Source: Nephrocerus scutellatus (Eukaryota > Arthropoda > Insecta > Diptera > Pipunculidae). Taken from it: a stretch of DNA of 64,000 bases. A program made the position numbers and the translations under genes. The stretch is from positions 43,202,018 to 43,266,017 of the forward strand of contig OX352762.1 in NCBI GenBank assembly GCA_947095585.1, read 5' to 3'. A model generated the notes under the pieces. It made no database searches. It worked only from the letters and a program-made list of their open reading frames with translations, and was not told the origin of the DNA. Shown piece after piece: positions 1 through 10,959 of this stretch (position 1 is the stretch's first letter; each line of letters opens with the position of its first letter).

Positions 1-255
1 CAAACAAACGAACAAACAAACGAACAAACAAACGAACAAACAAACGAACAAACAAACGAACAAACAAACGAACAAACAAACGAACAAACAAACAAACGAA
101 CAAACAAACGAACAAACGAACAAACAAACGAACAAACAAACGAACAAACAAACGAACAAACAAACGAACAAACAAACGAACAAACAAACAAACGAACAAA
201 CAAACGAACAAACAAACGAACAAACAAACGAACAAACAAACAAACAAACAAACAA
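1..255. repeat. (CAAACAAACGAA)n microsatellite
   Basis: A 12-bp register of the AAAC microsatellite with one CGAA every third tetramer. It is cut by the window start. It abuts the first gypsy RT fragment in the same way as the longer array at 597-2589 abuts the second, so it is probably the end of a preceding repeat unit. Confidence 0.95.
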
Positions 256-600
256 GAACAAATCATTTGAATTATATTTGTTCAATTTACTTTGCGGAAC
301 CGTGCTACGATGTTCGACCCGATGTTCGTAATCAGTATAATTAGCTTATTGATCGTGTCTACGTGATTGATGAGTTATTAAAAGATGGTGTCAATCAACC
401 GTGCGATTCTCTATACGCCTCGCCTATTGTCCTTGTGAAGAAGAAGAGTGACGAGACACGTATGTGCATTGACTCTCGTGGTCCCAACAAGTTGACTAAT
501 AGCGATAACTACCCCTTGCTTCTCATTTTGGATTGCCTCGAGTACCTCGATGGGAAGCGTTGGTTTTCCATTCTCGATTTGAAAGTGGTTTTCACCAAGT
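256..600 (+). pseudogene. Ty3/gypsy RT fragment, copy 1
   Basis: About 345 bp encoding the N-terminal part of a Ty3/gypsy reverse transcriptase: a segment resembling YASPIVLVKKK, then a DNYPL-like stretch and SILDLK, the region carrying the first catalytic Asp. It is about 98% identical to 2590-2937; I count roughly seven substitutions. It stops abruptly after the TGCAAA at which the AAAC microsatellite begins. The fragment is therefore one half of a duplicated unit (RT fragment plus microsatellite, offset 2334 bp). The long open frame running through it into the microsatellite (a Thr-Asn-Lys-Gln repeat) is an artefact of a stop-free tetranucleotide repeat. Confidence 0.85.
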
Positions 601-2589
601 GCAAACAAACAAACAAACAAACAAACAAACAAACAAACAAACAAACAAACAAACAAACAAACAAACAAACAAACAAACAAACAAACAAACAAACAAACAA
701 ACAAACAAACAAACAAACAAACAAACAAACAAACAAACAAACAAACAAACAAACAAACAAACAAACAAACAAACAAACAAACAAACAAACAAACAAACAA
801 ACAAACAAACAAACAAACAAACAAACAAACAAACAAACAAACAAACAAACAAACAAACAAACAAACAAACAAACAAACAAACAAACAAACAAACAAACAA
901 ACAAACAAACAAACAAACAAACAAACAAACAAACAAACAAACAAACAAACAAACAAACAAACAAACAAACAAACAAACAAACAAACAAACAAACAAACAA
1001 ACAAACAAACAAACAAACAAACAAACAAACAAACAAACAAACAAACAAACAAACAAACAAACAAACAAACAAACAAACAAACAAACAAACAAACAAACAA
1101 ACAAACAAACAAACAAACAAACAAACAAACAAACAAACAAACAAACAAACAAACAAACAAACAAACAAACAAACAAACAAACAAACAAACAAACAAACAA
1201 ACAAACAAACAAACAAACAAACAAACAAACAAACAAACAAACAAACAAACAAACAAACAAACAAACAAACAAACAAACAAACAAACAAACAAACAAACAA
1301 ACAAACAAACAAACAAACAAACAAACAAACAAACAAACAAACAAACAAACAAACAAACAAACAAACAAACAAACAAACAAACAAACAAACAAACAAACAA
1401 ACAAACAAACAAACAAACAAACAAACAAACAAACAAACAAACAAACAAACAAACAAACAAACAAACAAACAAACAAACAAACAAACAAACAAACAAACAA
1501 ACAAACAAACAAACAAACAAACAAACAAACAAACAAACAAACAAACAAACAAACAAACAAACAAACAAACAAACAAACAAACAAACAAACAAACAAACAA
1601 ACAAACAAACAAACAAACAAACAAACAAAACAACAAACAAAACAACAAACAAACAAACAAACAAACAAACAAACAAACAAACAAACAAAACAACAAACAA
1701 AACAACAAACAAACAAACAAACAAACAAACAAACAAACAAACAAACAAACAAACAAACAAACAAACAAACAAAACAAACAAACAAACAAACAAACAAACA
1801 AACAAACAAACAAACAAACAAACAAACAAACAAACAAACAAACAAACAAACAAACAAACAAACAAACAAACAAACAAACAAACAAACAAACAAACAAACA
1901 AACAAACAAACAAACAAACAAACAAACAAACAAACAAACAAACAAACAAACAAACAAACAAACAAACAAACAAACAAACAAACAAACAAACAAGCAAACA
2001 AACAAGCAAACAAACAAGCAAACAAACAAGCAAACAAACAAGCAAACAAACAAGCAAACAAACAAGCAAACAAACAAGCAAACAAACAAGCAAACAAACA
2101 AGCAAACAAACAAGCAAACAAACAAGCAAACAAACAAGCAAACAAACAAGCAAACAAACAAGCAAACAAACAAGCAAACAAACAAACAAACAAACAAACA
2201 AACAAACAAACAAACAAACAAACAAACAAACAAACAAACAAACAAACAAACAAACAAACAAACAAACAAACAAACAAACAAACAAACAAACAAACAAACA
2301 AACAAACAAACAAACAAACAAACAAACAAACAAACAAACAAACAAACAAACAAACAAACAAACAAACAAACAAACAAACAAACAAACAAACAAACAAACA
2401 AACAAACAAACAAACAAACAAACAAACAAACAAACAAACAAACAAACAAACAAACAAACAAACAAACAAACAAACAAACAAACAAACAAACAAACAAACA
2501 AACAAACAAACAAACAAACAAACAAACAAACAAACAAACAAACAAACAAACAAACAAACAAACAAACAAACAAACAAACAAACAAACAA
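597..2589. repeat. Very long (AAAC)n microsatellite
   Basis: About 2 kb (near 500 tetramers) of AAAC/CAAA repeat. Two short interruptions of AAAACAAC type occur at about 1627-1645 and 1687-1705, and one extra A near 1773 shifts the register. A block of 16 CAAG variants at exact 12-bp spacing runs from 1992 to about 2175. The repeat is open in several frames on both strands because the unit lacks stops. No coding function is inferred. Confidence 0.97.
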
Positions 2590-3060
2590 GAACAAATCAT
2601 TTAAATTATATTTGTTCAATTTACTTTGCGGAACCGTGCTACGATGTTCGACCCGATGTTCGTAATCAGTATAATTTGCTTATTGATCGTGTCTACGTGA
2701 TTGATGCGTTATTGAAAGATGGTGTCATCCAACCGTGCGATTCTCTATACGCCTCGCCTATTGTCCTTGTGAAGAAGAAGAGTGACGAGACACGTATGTG
2801 CATTGACTCTCGTGGTCCCAACAAGTTGACTAATAGCGATAACTACCCCTTGCTTCTCATTGTGGATTGCCTCGAGTACCTCGATGGGAAGCGTTGGTTT
2901 TCCATTCTCGATTTGAAAGTGGTTTTCACCAAGTGCAAATGTCTCGCGAGTCTGTCAGGAATATTTAAAACTGCCGTTCGGTCTTAAAAATGCCCGTTCG
3001 GTATTTCAGCGTTTTACGTCAATTTTGAGGGAATTTCTTAAGCGACAGGAGATAATGATC
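2590..3060 (+). pseudogene. Ty3/gypsy RT, copy 2 and continuation
   Basis: Positions 2590-2937 repeat the fragment at 256-600. Here the gypsy coding sequence continues instead of entering the microsatellite: after TGCAAATGTC comes a shortened stretch and then a recognisable LPFGLKNA-like segment in another frame (about 2970-3020). A stop and frame changes follow near 2985-3060. Known gypsy RTs have about 15 more residues between the DLK motif and PFGLKNA, so a small deletion is likely. This is the 5' part of the dead pol that runs to about 4825. Confidence 0.8.
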
Positions 3061-3077
3061 TACATCGATGTATTGTT

Positions 3078-3816
3078 TTGGCCACAACGGATCATGAATT
3101 TCATTTGTCTTTGCTTGAGCGCGTTTTGGCCCGTTTGCGTGAATATCGACTTGAACTTAAACTTACGAAGTGTAAATTTTTGTATCGCGACATTGACTCT
3201 TTAAGATATACCGTTGATTCATCCGGTGGGCACATTCAAGCCATACGTGGATACACTGTATCCCATAATGCCAAAGATCTCCAGCCGTGTCTCGGTTTAT
3301 TCTTATATTTCCGACGATTTGTGCCATCATTCTCTCGCGTTGCCAAGCTGCTATTGGATTTGCTACAGAACGATTCTGTTTTCGTGTTCAGTGATTATTG
3401 TTTATCTGCGTTTACTAAACTTCATGATTCTTTGGTTTCTAATCCAGTGCTTGCTCTGTAGAACCCCAAACGCCGAAGTTCATACAGATGCTAGTTCCCA
3501 TGGATTTGGTGCAGTATTTCTACAAAAACAGGACGATTATCGCTTCCATCCGGTTTCCTATTTTTCGCATTGAACCACAGGGGCTGAATCGAGATATCAC
3601 AGCTTCGAGTTGGAAACACTGGCGATAGTTTACGGACTACGACGCTTTCCAGTCTATTTAGAAGGGATCCCTTTTCGTATTGTGACTGACTGTAATTCCC
3701 TGACAATGTCTCTCAGCGAAAAGACAATCAACCACCGCATTGCTCATTGGGCACTCGAATTGGAAAACTACAACTACACCACTTATCATTTATACGAGTA
3801 TGGGGCATGTGGATGA
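3078..3816 (+). pseudogene. Ty3/gypsy RT thumb and RNase H
   Basis: Broken into three frames. Positions 3078-3461 cover the RT C-terminal part: an H-x8-RL segment, KCKF, and a YFRRFVPSFS-like motif. Positions 3463-3573 carry the RNase H start with a TDASSHGFGAVF-like motif that includes the catalytic Asp. Positions 3610-3816 carry the ELETLAIVYGLRRF segment and the TDCNSL motif, matching the Glu and the second Asp regions. A stop at 3571 and frame changes between the pieces show that it is not functional. The YxDD box of the RT is degraded to something like YIDVL near 3061-3075. Confidence 0.85.
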
Positions 3817-3897
3817 CTTGAGTAGATGTCACGTTGTGGCCGCTATTCAGAGCGATGATATAGACTTTCAGTTACAGGCTACCCAAGCGTAGCGAAA

Positions 3898-4825
3898 TTG
3901 CGCGAATCTCTTGAATTCGCTGAGCAAGAACGGTATGAGCTCCGGGATGGGTTGGTTTACAGACGTTTTACACCTGATAGAATTGGATTATACGTTCCCG
4001 CTGAAATGGAGTCTAACGCGATTCGGCTCATACATGAGCAGATCGGTTATTTGGGCATTGACAAATGCTACGACCAAATTCGTCGGCATTATTGGTTTCC
4101 CGGTATGCGTCCCAAAATTGAGAAGTTCATCGAAAATTGCATTCAAAGCATAATGTGCTCTGCTCCAGTACGGGTCAATGAGAGAAATTTGTATAGCATC
4201 CCAACGCGTCCAATCCCTTTTGACACGGTCCCCTACCAAGCGTTCAGTCGAAACAAAAATACATTCTTGTCGTTGTCGATGCATTTACAAAATTTGTGAA
4301 ATTGTACCCCGTGAAAACTACTAGCACACGTGAGGTGATTTGTTCGCTTCAAACATATTTTGATTATTACAGTCGAACCCGGCGAATTATCTATGATCGT
4401 GGCACTTACTTTACTTCGTTCGAGTTTAGCGAATTTTTGATTAAATGTAATGTCGAGCATGTTAAGGTTGCTGTTGCATTGCCGCAAGCAAATACCCAGG
4501 TTGAACGTATCAACCGGGTACTGATCCCTATGTTAGGCAAGTCCGCTAAACCCGTGCATCATAAAAACCGCTCCCTGTTATTGACTCGTTATTTGCAGCT
4601 CATAGTAAACAACCTCATATTTAAAAAGTTAATGATTTTGTTGTCGTTCGCAGTGTTGGCACCATTGTCGGTTCCAATAAGAAGCTAATTTCACAATTTC
4701 GCGGCCCATATGTAGTACATAAAGTTCTTCCACATGATCGCTACGTTATACGCGACATCGAAAATTGCCAATTGACCCAACTACCATACGACGGAGAGAT
4801 CGAGGCTTTGTCTCAGGAGAGATGA
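3898..4825 (+). pseudogene. Ty3/gypsy integrase
   Basis: The zinc-binding N-terminus is at about 4030-4160: IHEQIGYLGIDKC, then HYWFPGM, with the terminal Cys pair partly lost. The rve core lies at about 4255-4560, with VVDAFTKFVKLYPVKT (first Asp), a YDRGTYFTS motif (second Asp) and the region of the Glu around QVERINRV. A C-terminal GPYVVHKVLPHDRY module occupies 4690-4770. Several frame changes occur. The FTKFVKLYPVKTT and SRTRRIIYDRGT wording is like the Mdg3/blastopia group of insect gypsy elements; this clade call is tentative. Confidence 0.85.
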
Positions 4826-5280
4826 ACGAGACAGGTTGGTCGCTGCATGCTTTTGACGATAGAAAAGTGGCACTTCTCACGCCACCCTATATTCTGCGGT
4901 CACTTCGATCTGAAATGACCTTTGTTAAAACATAGCCCTTCTGGCATAAGTGTTGCCCATCAGGCTTGGTCGGGTTTTTTTGACGATCGAGGACGATCGG
5001 GCGGTCGAGTTGTAACCTATATATTTTAAGACTTAAATGGTATAATTGTTTAGTTTATGATGCTATAATGGTAACGCAGCAAATATGCAACTGCATTACC
5101 GATAATAAATTGTCAAAATGATGATTGTCAGTTGTTGCGAGAGATACGAGACCGTGTGAACGTACTTTGGCAAAGTGAATAAAATCAAATTAATAATTCG
5201 AAATCATCGGGTTTAGTTTTACTCGTTTCAAAATAAATAATTTAACTGTGCCTAATATTATTCATCCTCAACTATTGCTT
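4826..5280 (+). other. 3' flank of gypsy pol, possible LTR remnant
   Basis: Noncoding, becoming AT-rich. It would hold the 3' untranslated region and LTR of the gypsy element. A TGTT at 4951 and an AATAAA-rich stretch near 5175-5240 are compatible with an LTR, but no second LTR copy is in the window and no boundaries can be fixed. Confidence 0.3.
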
Positions 5281-5785
5281 AAAAAAATTATAAAAAACAG
5301 CCCATAAAAATTAAAATCTTTTTCTGAATTCTCTAATCGGAGATACACATTTACGCAGTTTGAATAAAATTGGGTTCAATTTTTAAAGAATTACATGGGA
5401 GTCCTTCTGTCCTGGTGTACGACCACTTCCAACTTTTAACAAAAAGTGTTTTCTTTCGGAGATACACATATGTATAAAATTTGAAGAAAATCGGATACAT
5501 TTTTAAAAAGAAATGTGTTTGGGAGCCCCCCGACCCCGGGGCCCAATCACTACCACATTTTCAAAATGTGTTCTCCATCGGAGATACACATGAATATAAA
5601 ATTTGAAGAAAAACGGTTAAATTTTGGGAAAAATTTGTATGGGGGCCCCAAATTTTAATCGAAAACACGCATGTGTGCAAAGTTTGAATAAATTCGGGCT
5701 CTAGGAAGTGGTGGAATTGATTACAAGATTTGGTTTGCCAGCCAGCCAGCCAAAAGCACACGAGCACGCGAATTTAAATATAGAT
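5281..5785. repeat. Degenerate ~100-bp repeat family Q, block 1
   Basis: Degenerate tandem units, each containing a 'cggagatacacat' box, then 'aaatttgaagaaaatcgg', a T-rich stretch and a GC-rich 'gggccc' stretch. The block ends in (CCAG)n-like sequence at about 5738-5752 and a TTTAAATATAGATAA end. On the reverse strand that end reads TCTATATTTAAA, similar to insect Helitron 5' termini. The same family recurs at 23270-23880 (opposite strand) and 48842-49995. Confidence 0.7.
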
Positions 5786-5994
5786 AATTTAAAAATAATT
5801 AGCTATAATAATTATATTAATAAAAATAATGACCTAGCATCCAACATTTTGTTCAACAAACCATGCTATTTCCATTAATCTTATCATCATCATCATATTT
5901 GGCTCTACAACCGGCAGTACTGTCAACCGTCCGGTCCTGGCCTCCCTCAAAAAATCTCCCCACCGGTCCCGATTTCGAGCCGATGTCATCCAGT

Positions 5995-7150
5995 TTGGCA
6001 TCCCTACTCTCTGGGCGTCCTGGTATAAGCCATCCTTACAGCGTAGGCCTAGCCAGCCTCACTGCGTGTTCCATAAATCTTACCGCAAAGGACTTTCCGA
6101 GCAGGATCATCTTCGCCCATGCGAGCTAGGTGTCCTGCCCACCGGAGCCTGCCGAGCTTAATTCTCTTCAGGATGTCGACATCACGGTAACACTCGTAGA
6201 TCTCATCATTATAGAGTCTCCAGAATCGTCCTTCAACAATTCTCCTACGATTTTCGAGCGCGGCTAAATGGTCAAAATGCTTTTTGCTAAGCACCGTAGT
6301 CTCGGATCCATATGAAAGTGCTGGTATGAACATTGTCTTATTTACCAGCAGCTTGGTTGTTATGGTTAAGTTTCTGGATTTGAAGAGTCTTGACAGACTA
6401 TAGTAAGCTTTGTTGGCTTAAAGCAACCGTGCGCGTATTTCTGGTTCCATGCTCTTGTCTGCTGCTACAGTTGACCCGAGAGAGTTAACGGATTGCACTT
6501 CTTCAAATTCGCGCTCCACTATTTTAATTGAGCGGCCAATGTTGGATTTTCTACTCGCAGACGTGGCCACCATGTACTTTGTTTTGCTCTCATTTATGTG
6601 CAGCCCCAGATCTCATTCCGCCTGCTCGATCTGGATGAAATCTTCCTGTACAAATCGTGGGTTTCTACCAACGAAGACAATATCGTCTGCATAAACCAGT
6701 ATCTGAATTGACTTATAGAGGATTTTTCCTCTCGCCGTTATGTCAGAGTATCGGATCACTTTCTCAAATGCCAGGTTGAAGATGATGTAGGCCAGTCCAT
6801 TCCCTTGTCGGAGCCCGTTATAGATGTTGAATGGGCTTGATAGTGATCCGGATATTTTTACTTGGTTATAACATTGGTCATGGCCAACCAACATGGTCGT
6901 GTCAGTTTGGTTGGGATGCCGAAATCTATCAAAACTTTATAAAGTTCTACTCTGGCTATGTTATCATAGGTGTCTTTAAAGTGTATGAAAAGATGGTGTA
7001 GTGAGTTTTGAAACTCTAGACATTTTTCCATCACCTGCCTAAGGGTCTAAATCTGATCAGTTGTTTATTTGCCTGGGATGAAGCCACACTGGTATGGACC
7101 AATGATGACTTTAGCGTTTGGGGCTACCCTGTCTTGAAGGATAGAGGAGA
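5995..7150 (-). pseudogene. RTE-like reverse transcriptase
   Basis: The piece at 6613-6894 (minus) has GLRQGNGLA, corresponding to the usual RQGDGL motif, and the catalytic LVYADDIVFVGR motif. Upstream, the 6900-7040 region encodes an HHLFIHFKDTYDN-like motif holding the first catalytic Asp. The C-terminal part at 6049-6333 carries YGSETTVLSKK, the usual 'tYGSEtW' region, and LGRLRWAGHLARMGEDDP, a signature of this group. Stops separate the pieces, so it is inactive. Confidence 0.8.
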
Positions 7151-7704
7151 AAATCTTATACACGGTACCCAACAATGTTATACCACGCTAACTGCTGCAA
7201 AGAGCGTTCCTCGCTCTCTGTACTGTTCTAGTGCACGGACGAGACTCTTTCCCAGGCTGCTTTCTTTCGCCGTTGAACTGTTTTTTCATACCTTCTGAGC
7301 TTTTTATATTCTACTTCGCGTACCCGCGTTCTATGAGATTGTTGCATTCTTCGGTACGTAACATTCTTACGTTCAGTAACTAGCTTCCGATCACCAACCA
7401 GTCGTCCCGATCTCTACGACTACTGCCTAAGATGGAGTCAGCAGTACTAATGACAGTATTCTTAAGGCGTGTCCATTTCTCTTCTACGCACGGCATTTCA
7501 GCTCCAGGAATTACTCTCCCTTCATTTAGGCCGAATCCTATCGCTTGACCGTAGTTGTTTCTGGCCTCTTCGTTGCGAAGGGCAGCCGTGTTGACTGATT
7601 CGCAAATGCTGTCTTTCTTGATGATGCAATCCGCGCTCGGAGCACCACACCAACAAGATAGTAGTCTGAGTCGACGTTGGCAACTCGGTACGTTCGTACC
7701 GTCA

Positions 7705-8385
7705 TCAGGTTCTAGTTTGGCGGCGGTCTATCAACACGTGGTCTATCTGGTTGCGAGTGGCTCCATCAGGAGATACACAGGTGGCTTTGTGGATATTTTT
7801 ACGCGCAATCCTTATACTCGCAATGACCATATTATTACTTGCTGCCATCGCCAGGACTCGTTGTCCATTGTCATTAGTGTTCTCGTGTAAGCTATGGGTG
7901 CCAATGTATTGCCTGAATACTAGCTCCCTACCTTTTTTTGCATTTATATCCCCCAGAACAATTTTTACGTCGCACTGAGGACAGGCATGGAGTTCCCGTT
8001 CGACTGATCCCAAGAATTCTTCTTTTTCATCATCTTGGGAATCCTCTGTAGGTGCGTGAACGTTTATGAGGCTTATGGTTTTAAATCTGCCCCGCACGAG
8101 AAGGTTGGATAGCCGTTCATTTACTGCTTTAAAGCCGATAACGGTGGGTTTCATTCTTTTTCTGTCTAGAAACCCCACCCCGAGCACATGGTGTCTTGCA
8201 TGACAGCTGTAATACCTATATGTCATTTTCTGATTTTTGGAAGACATCATTCCCCGTCCACCGCATCTCCTGAATTGCTGTTATGTAAGCATTACATTTG
8301 GACATGGTATCGGCTAGCTGCTGTGCAGCTCGGCTCTATACAGTGAGCGTACGTTCCATGAGAAAATTCTTAAATCGTTTAGCCG
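7705..8385 (-). pseudogene. RTE-like AP endonuclease
   Basis: The open segment 7705-8250 encodes most of an endonuclease/exonuclease/phosphatase domain: ISLINVHAPTED, the VLGDINAKKG motif with catalytic Asp and Asn, and NQIDHVLIDRR with the terminal Asp-His pair. Its N-terminal start (an FSWNVRSLY-like motif, about 8340-8385) is in another frame with a stop between. It would nick target DNA to prime reverse transcription. Confidence 0.8.
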
Positions 8386-8740
8386 TATTCGTTGCCGTGG
8401 TCGTCGTTGTTCATCGGTGTATCCGAGACTGATTTAGGGTTCCGTAATACGGTTTTTCTACCGAATATTTCGCTTTTCTTGTATTGGAGGACAAATACCA
8501 GCGGCCACCACATGGAGGTTTGATCGCTCTACCTCCAGTCAGAGGCCACATGCATTTCTAAAGCATTCTGTGTTATTCGCCCTATTCTGCTGATGGCTGA
8601 CCGCCCAATTAATCTTATATCCTTCATAAATCTCCGTTTTGAAATTTAATGGCATTAAATTATTCTAATACATATCAAGTACAAAATAAATATACTTATA
8701 AGAAGCTTTTCATTAAACATTTTCGGAATTAAATGTCTAC

Positions 8741-8750
8741 TATCTTACTG
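8741..8750 (+). repeat. SINE target-site duplication, left
   Basis: TATCTTACTG, repeated exactly at 8993-9002 on the other side of the SINE. Confidence 0.8.
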
Positions 8751-8992
8751 ATGGTAGGCGCCGTGGCTCAGTGGAAATGCGCATGGCTACTGTGTTCCAC
8801 CTCTCGCGAATGGGGGGTGACAAACGTTCCGAGAGTAATAACCTTGTCACGGAAAGCTTCACAATTCTCCTTTCGGAGCCGGCCTTAAATTGTAGGTCCC
8901 TTCCATTTGTGTACAAAAATATAAATGCGCAACACAAATGGTCGCGAGAAGCTAGGCCTTAGACCGCAATAGTCCGTCTCGCTGAATATTAT
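8751..8992 (+). mobile_element. tRNA-derived SINE
   Basis: A 242-bp element bounded by the perfect 10-bp direct repeat TATCTTACTG (8741-8750 and 8993-9002). Its 5' part starts GGCGCCG and contains TGGCTCAGTGG (8764-8774), an exact Pol III box A consensus. A weak box B candidate lies at about 8792-8802 (only partial match to GGTTCGANTCC). The 3' end is a short ATT-rich tail before the right repeat. The target repeat and tail show mobilisation by a LINE partner; which LINE is not visible. It is not a functional tRNA gene because no cloverleaf can be completed. Confidence 0.75.
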
Positions 8993-9002
8993 TATCTTAC
9001 TG
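8993..9002 (+). repeat. SINE target-site duplication, right
   Basis: TATCTTACTG, identical to 8741-8750. Confidence 0.8.
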
Positions 9003-9290
9003 TTGTGACTAATAGTGTTCTTCCTCAACACTTGCTCGGCAAAAGTACGAAAAGCATTAAACTGATTGAAAATGATAAATATAATTTTAAAAATTTAATT
9101 CGAATTGGCAACGTAGATAACTACCAAATTATCAATTTATAAATAACTACAAATTAAAAACTTATAATCAATAATAAATTATTATGAACTAACGATAATA
9201 CTGTAATCACAAACAATATAACTTCTAATAATGTTTCAATAACTAGTTGATCATTTAATACATTGAAGCAGGAAAACTTAATATTTAAAA
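9003..9290. other. AT-rich sequence, nothing recognised
   Basis: No open frame, repeat or motif that I can support. Confidence 0.6.
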
Positions 9291-9868
9291 TCTAATATAT
9301 AAAACTCGGTATGTTAATGTATGTATGCTCCGTATGGACTCCAAAACGGCTGCACCGATTTTGATGAAACTTTCGAGCAATCTTCAGATTAGCCCAGCGG
9401 GTGATCCTGTGTTTGTCAGCGATCGGATCAACAGGTGGCGCTGGGATCGCTTTTTTCTTATTTATGGACCGATTTGGCTCAAATTCACACCATATAATAT
9501 TTAAATTGAAATAAAGTCTTTGGCAAAATTTGGATCCGAGGTGGCGCTGGGGTAGAAAATGTAGGTTTCGTCTTTTTTTTCTTGCTATGTTGGTTCGGCT
9601 TCGTTATGTTGGTCTTTTCACGACCGTTCATTTTTGCGCTTTTACGGACTTTAAAAATAGCCGACAGCTTTTTTCAAACTTTCAAACTAAATATTCATAT
9701 ACCACTGCGTACCGATTGCCAAACACAATTGAGTTTGCAGTTTTTGCAAACTGTGACCTTTTTTATCCATATACCTGCGGTGTACAGTAATAAATTCTTT
9801 TCTTGGGCGTCCAATGGGGTCGATAGTTGGGTCACGAGGCCACGGGCAACGGCGGGCACTTCAGCTAG
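9291..9868 (+). mobile_element. Non-autonomous Helitron
   Basis: A 578-bp element starting TCTAATATATAAAAC (9291) and ending TTCAGCTAG (9868), flanked by A (9290) and T (9869), as expected for Helitron insertion between A and T. The last 30 bp (GGGCAACGGCGGGCACTTCAG) match the usual insect Helitron 3' end, in which a short hairpin lies about 10 bp before CTAG; here the hairpin is degraded by substitutions. The subterminal phrase 'cggctgcaccgattttgatg' is a common insect-repeat motif. No Rep/helicase coding is present, so it needed enzymes in trans. Confidence 0.75.
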
Positions 9869-9952
9869 TAACTTATAAATTAATGAATAATATAATAATA
9901 TACAATGAATTTTATTAAATCTATCTATTCTTCTCACCTCTTTATAATATAT

Positions 9953-10581
9953 TGTTACGAAAAGTAGTTAGTAGCTCATATAATAGAATACAAATCCTAA
10001 AATAAATCCCAATGTAAATACTGCATACTAAAATTAAGTACTTTTATGTAGCACTTTTTAGACTAAAAGACTTTAAATTATTTGAAATTTGAAATCTAAC
10101 CGCCTGTCAGTTTAAATCATTATGTACTGGTGAAAAAAGTAGTCAAACCGGTTTGTGCGGTTTGCCCAGTGTTTGTAAAAGAACATGATTGAACATGTAG
10201 TCTATTTTTAGAAGATGACTCATTGCATATAAGTATCGTTAGTTGTAAATAAGGGAATAAGGCTACAATTTTCTGGTCTTTTCTCGATATTCCGTCTATA
10301 AGATTGGAAGTTTCTGGAAGCTTTTCAATGAGTATAAAAGGTGGCTGCAGAAAATTATTAGTTTTTTGGAATTTAACCAGTGCAGTTGAAAAGCTATTGC
10401 TTTCAGAAATATTCTACGTGTTTTTGTGTGCATCTAAAAGTAATCACCAATATAAATTGTGAACTTGTGTTATTGTTATTTTATTGTTGTTCATTAAAGT
10501 TGTTATTTGTAAATTAATTAACTTGTGTTGTGTCTTATTTGCAAAGTACTTTACGAACTCGAAAGCCTGAATTTCTTAACA
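9953..10581 (+). mobile_element. Solo LTR
   Basis: A 629-bp segment beginning TGTTACGAAA and ending TTTCTTAACA, with matching short terminal inversions. It is flanked by ATAT on both sides (9949-9952, 10582-10585). It contains a TATA box (10333-10340) and an ATTAAA poly(A)-type signal near 10493. No internal element sequence flanks it, so it is a solo LTR left by recombination. The ATAT target repeat is low-complexity and weak on its own; the combination with promoter and poly(A) signal is what supports the call. Family unknown. Confidence 0.6.
10307..10340 (+). promoter_or_regulatory. Heat-shock-element-like array and TATA box
   Basis: Alternating GAA, TTC, GAA, TTT triplets at 10307, 10312, 10317 and 10322 are spaced exactly 5 bp apart, the nGAAnnTTCn layout bound by HSF trimers. 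TATAAAAG follows at 10333-10340. The position inside an LTR U3-like region suggests stress-responsive transcription of the element; this is inference. Confidence 0.5.
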
Positions 10582-10585
10582 ATAT

Positions 10586-10945
10586 ATACATATGTTCGTA
10601 TTTAAATTTTTTATTTGCATTAACAAAGCTATTAACAACTAAGTTGAATCAGCAGTACGAAGTAATTAATTAATAACTGTTCCACGCTGCACCGACTATA
10701 AATGGAATTTTTATTGCTTACTTACATATCTGCCATCCTAAAATGTTTACCTGCCTCCTTCGCCTTGCTGTCCTTAACCACTGCTGATTATGGCTTCGTC
10801 AAATTATGGCTCCTCGAAGACTTCAAGCCCTAAGCAAGAATCAGATGTGTCCTAGCTGTAATCTGAAGGTTATTGATACAGAAATCTGTTGTGCATAATG
10901 AGATAACTAGCTGATTTCCCGGCGGTGAACGGGTACTTATTCATC
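10586..10945. other. Unassigned AT-rich flank
   Basis: No gene or recognisable repeat. Confidence 0.5.
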
Positions 10946-10959
10946 CCAATCTTCTATAA

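Larger units (their letters stand above)
5880..8460 (-). mobile_element. RTE-like non-LTR retrotransposon, degenerate
   Basis: Reading leftwards from about 8385, an apurinic-type endonuclease is followed by an RT and a C-terminal domain, all with stops and frameshifts. The 3' end is a TGA-type trinucleotide tail (ATC repeats at 5883-5896 on the + strand), which is typical of RTE-clade elements. The protein wording (NQIDHVLIDRR, LVYADDIV, RLRWAGHLARM) matches the RTE-related group often mis-annotated in insect genomes as 'craniofacial development protein 2-like'. Confidence 0.8.

Noticed and set aside
363..2987. Open frames of 690-874 codons made of Thr-Asn-Lys-Gln or Cys-Leu-Phe-Val repeats
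   Set aside because: Produced on both strands and in several frames by the stop-free AAAC repeat; not genes.
5863..6129. Plus-strand ORFs over the RTE-like element (also 7555-7890, 6449-6694)
   Set aside because: Antisense shadows of the minus-strand endonuclease/RT remnants.
8751..8830. A genuine tRNA gene
   Set aside because: Box A is good but box B is poor and no cloverleaf can be formed. The target repeat shows a SINE.
10300..10581. Promoter of a heat-shock gene
   Set aside because: No heat-shock protein ORF follows, and the segment is bounded by TG...CA ends with ATAT repeats, fitting a solo LTR.
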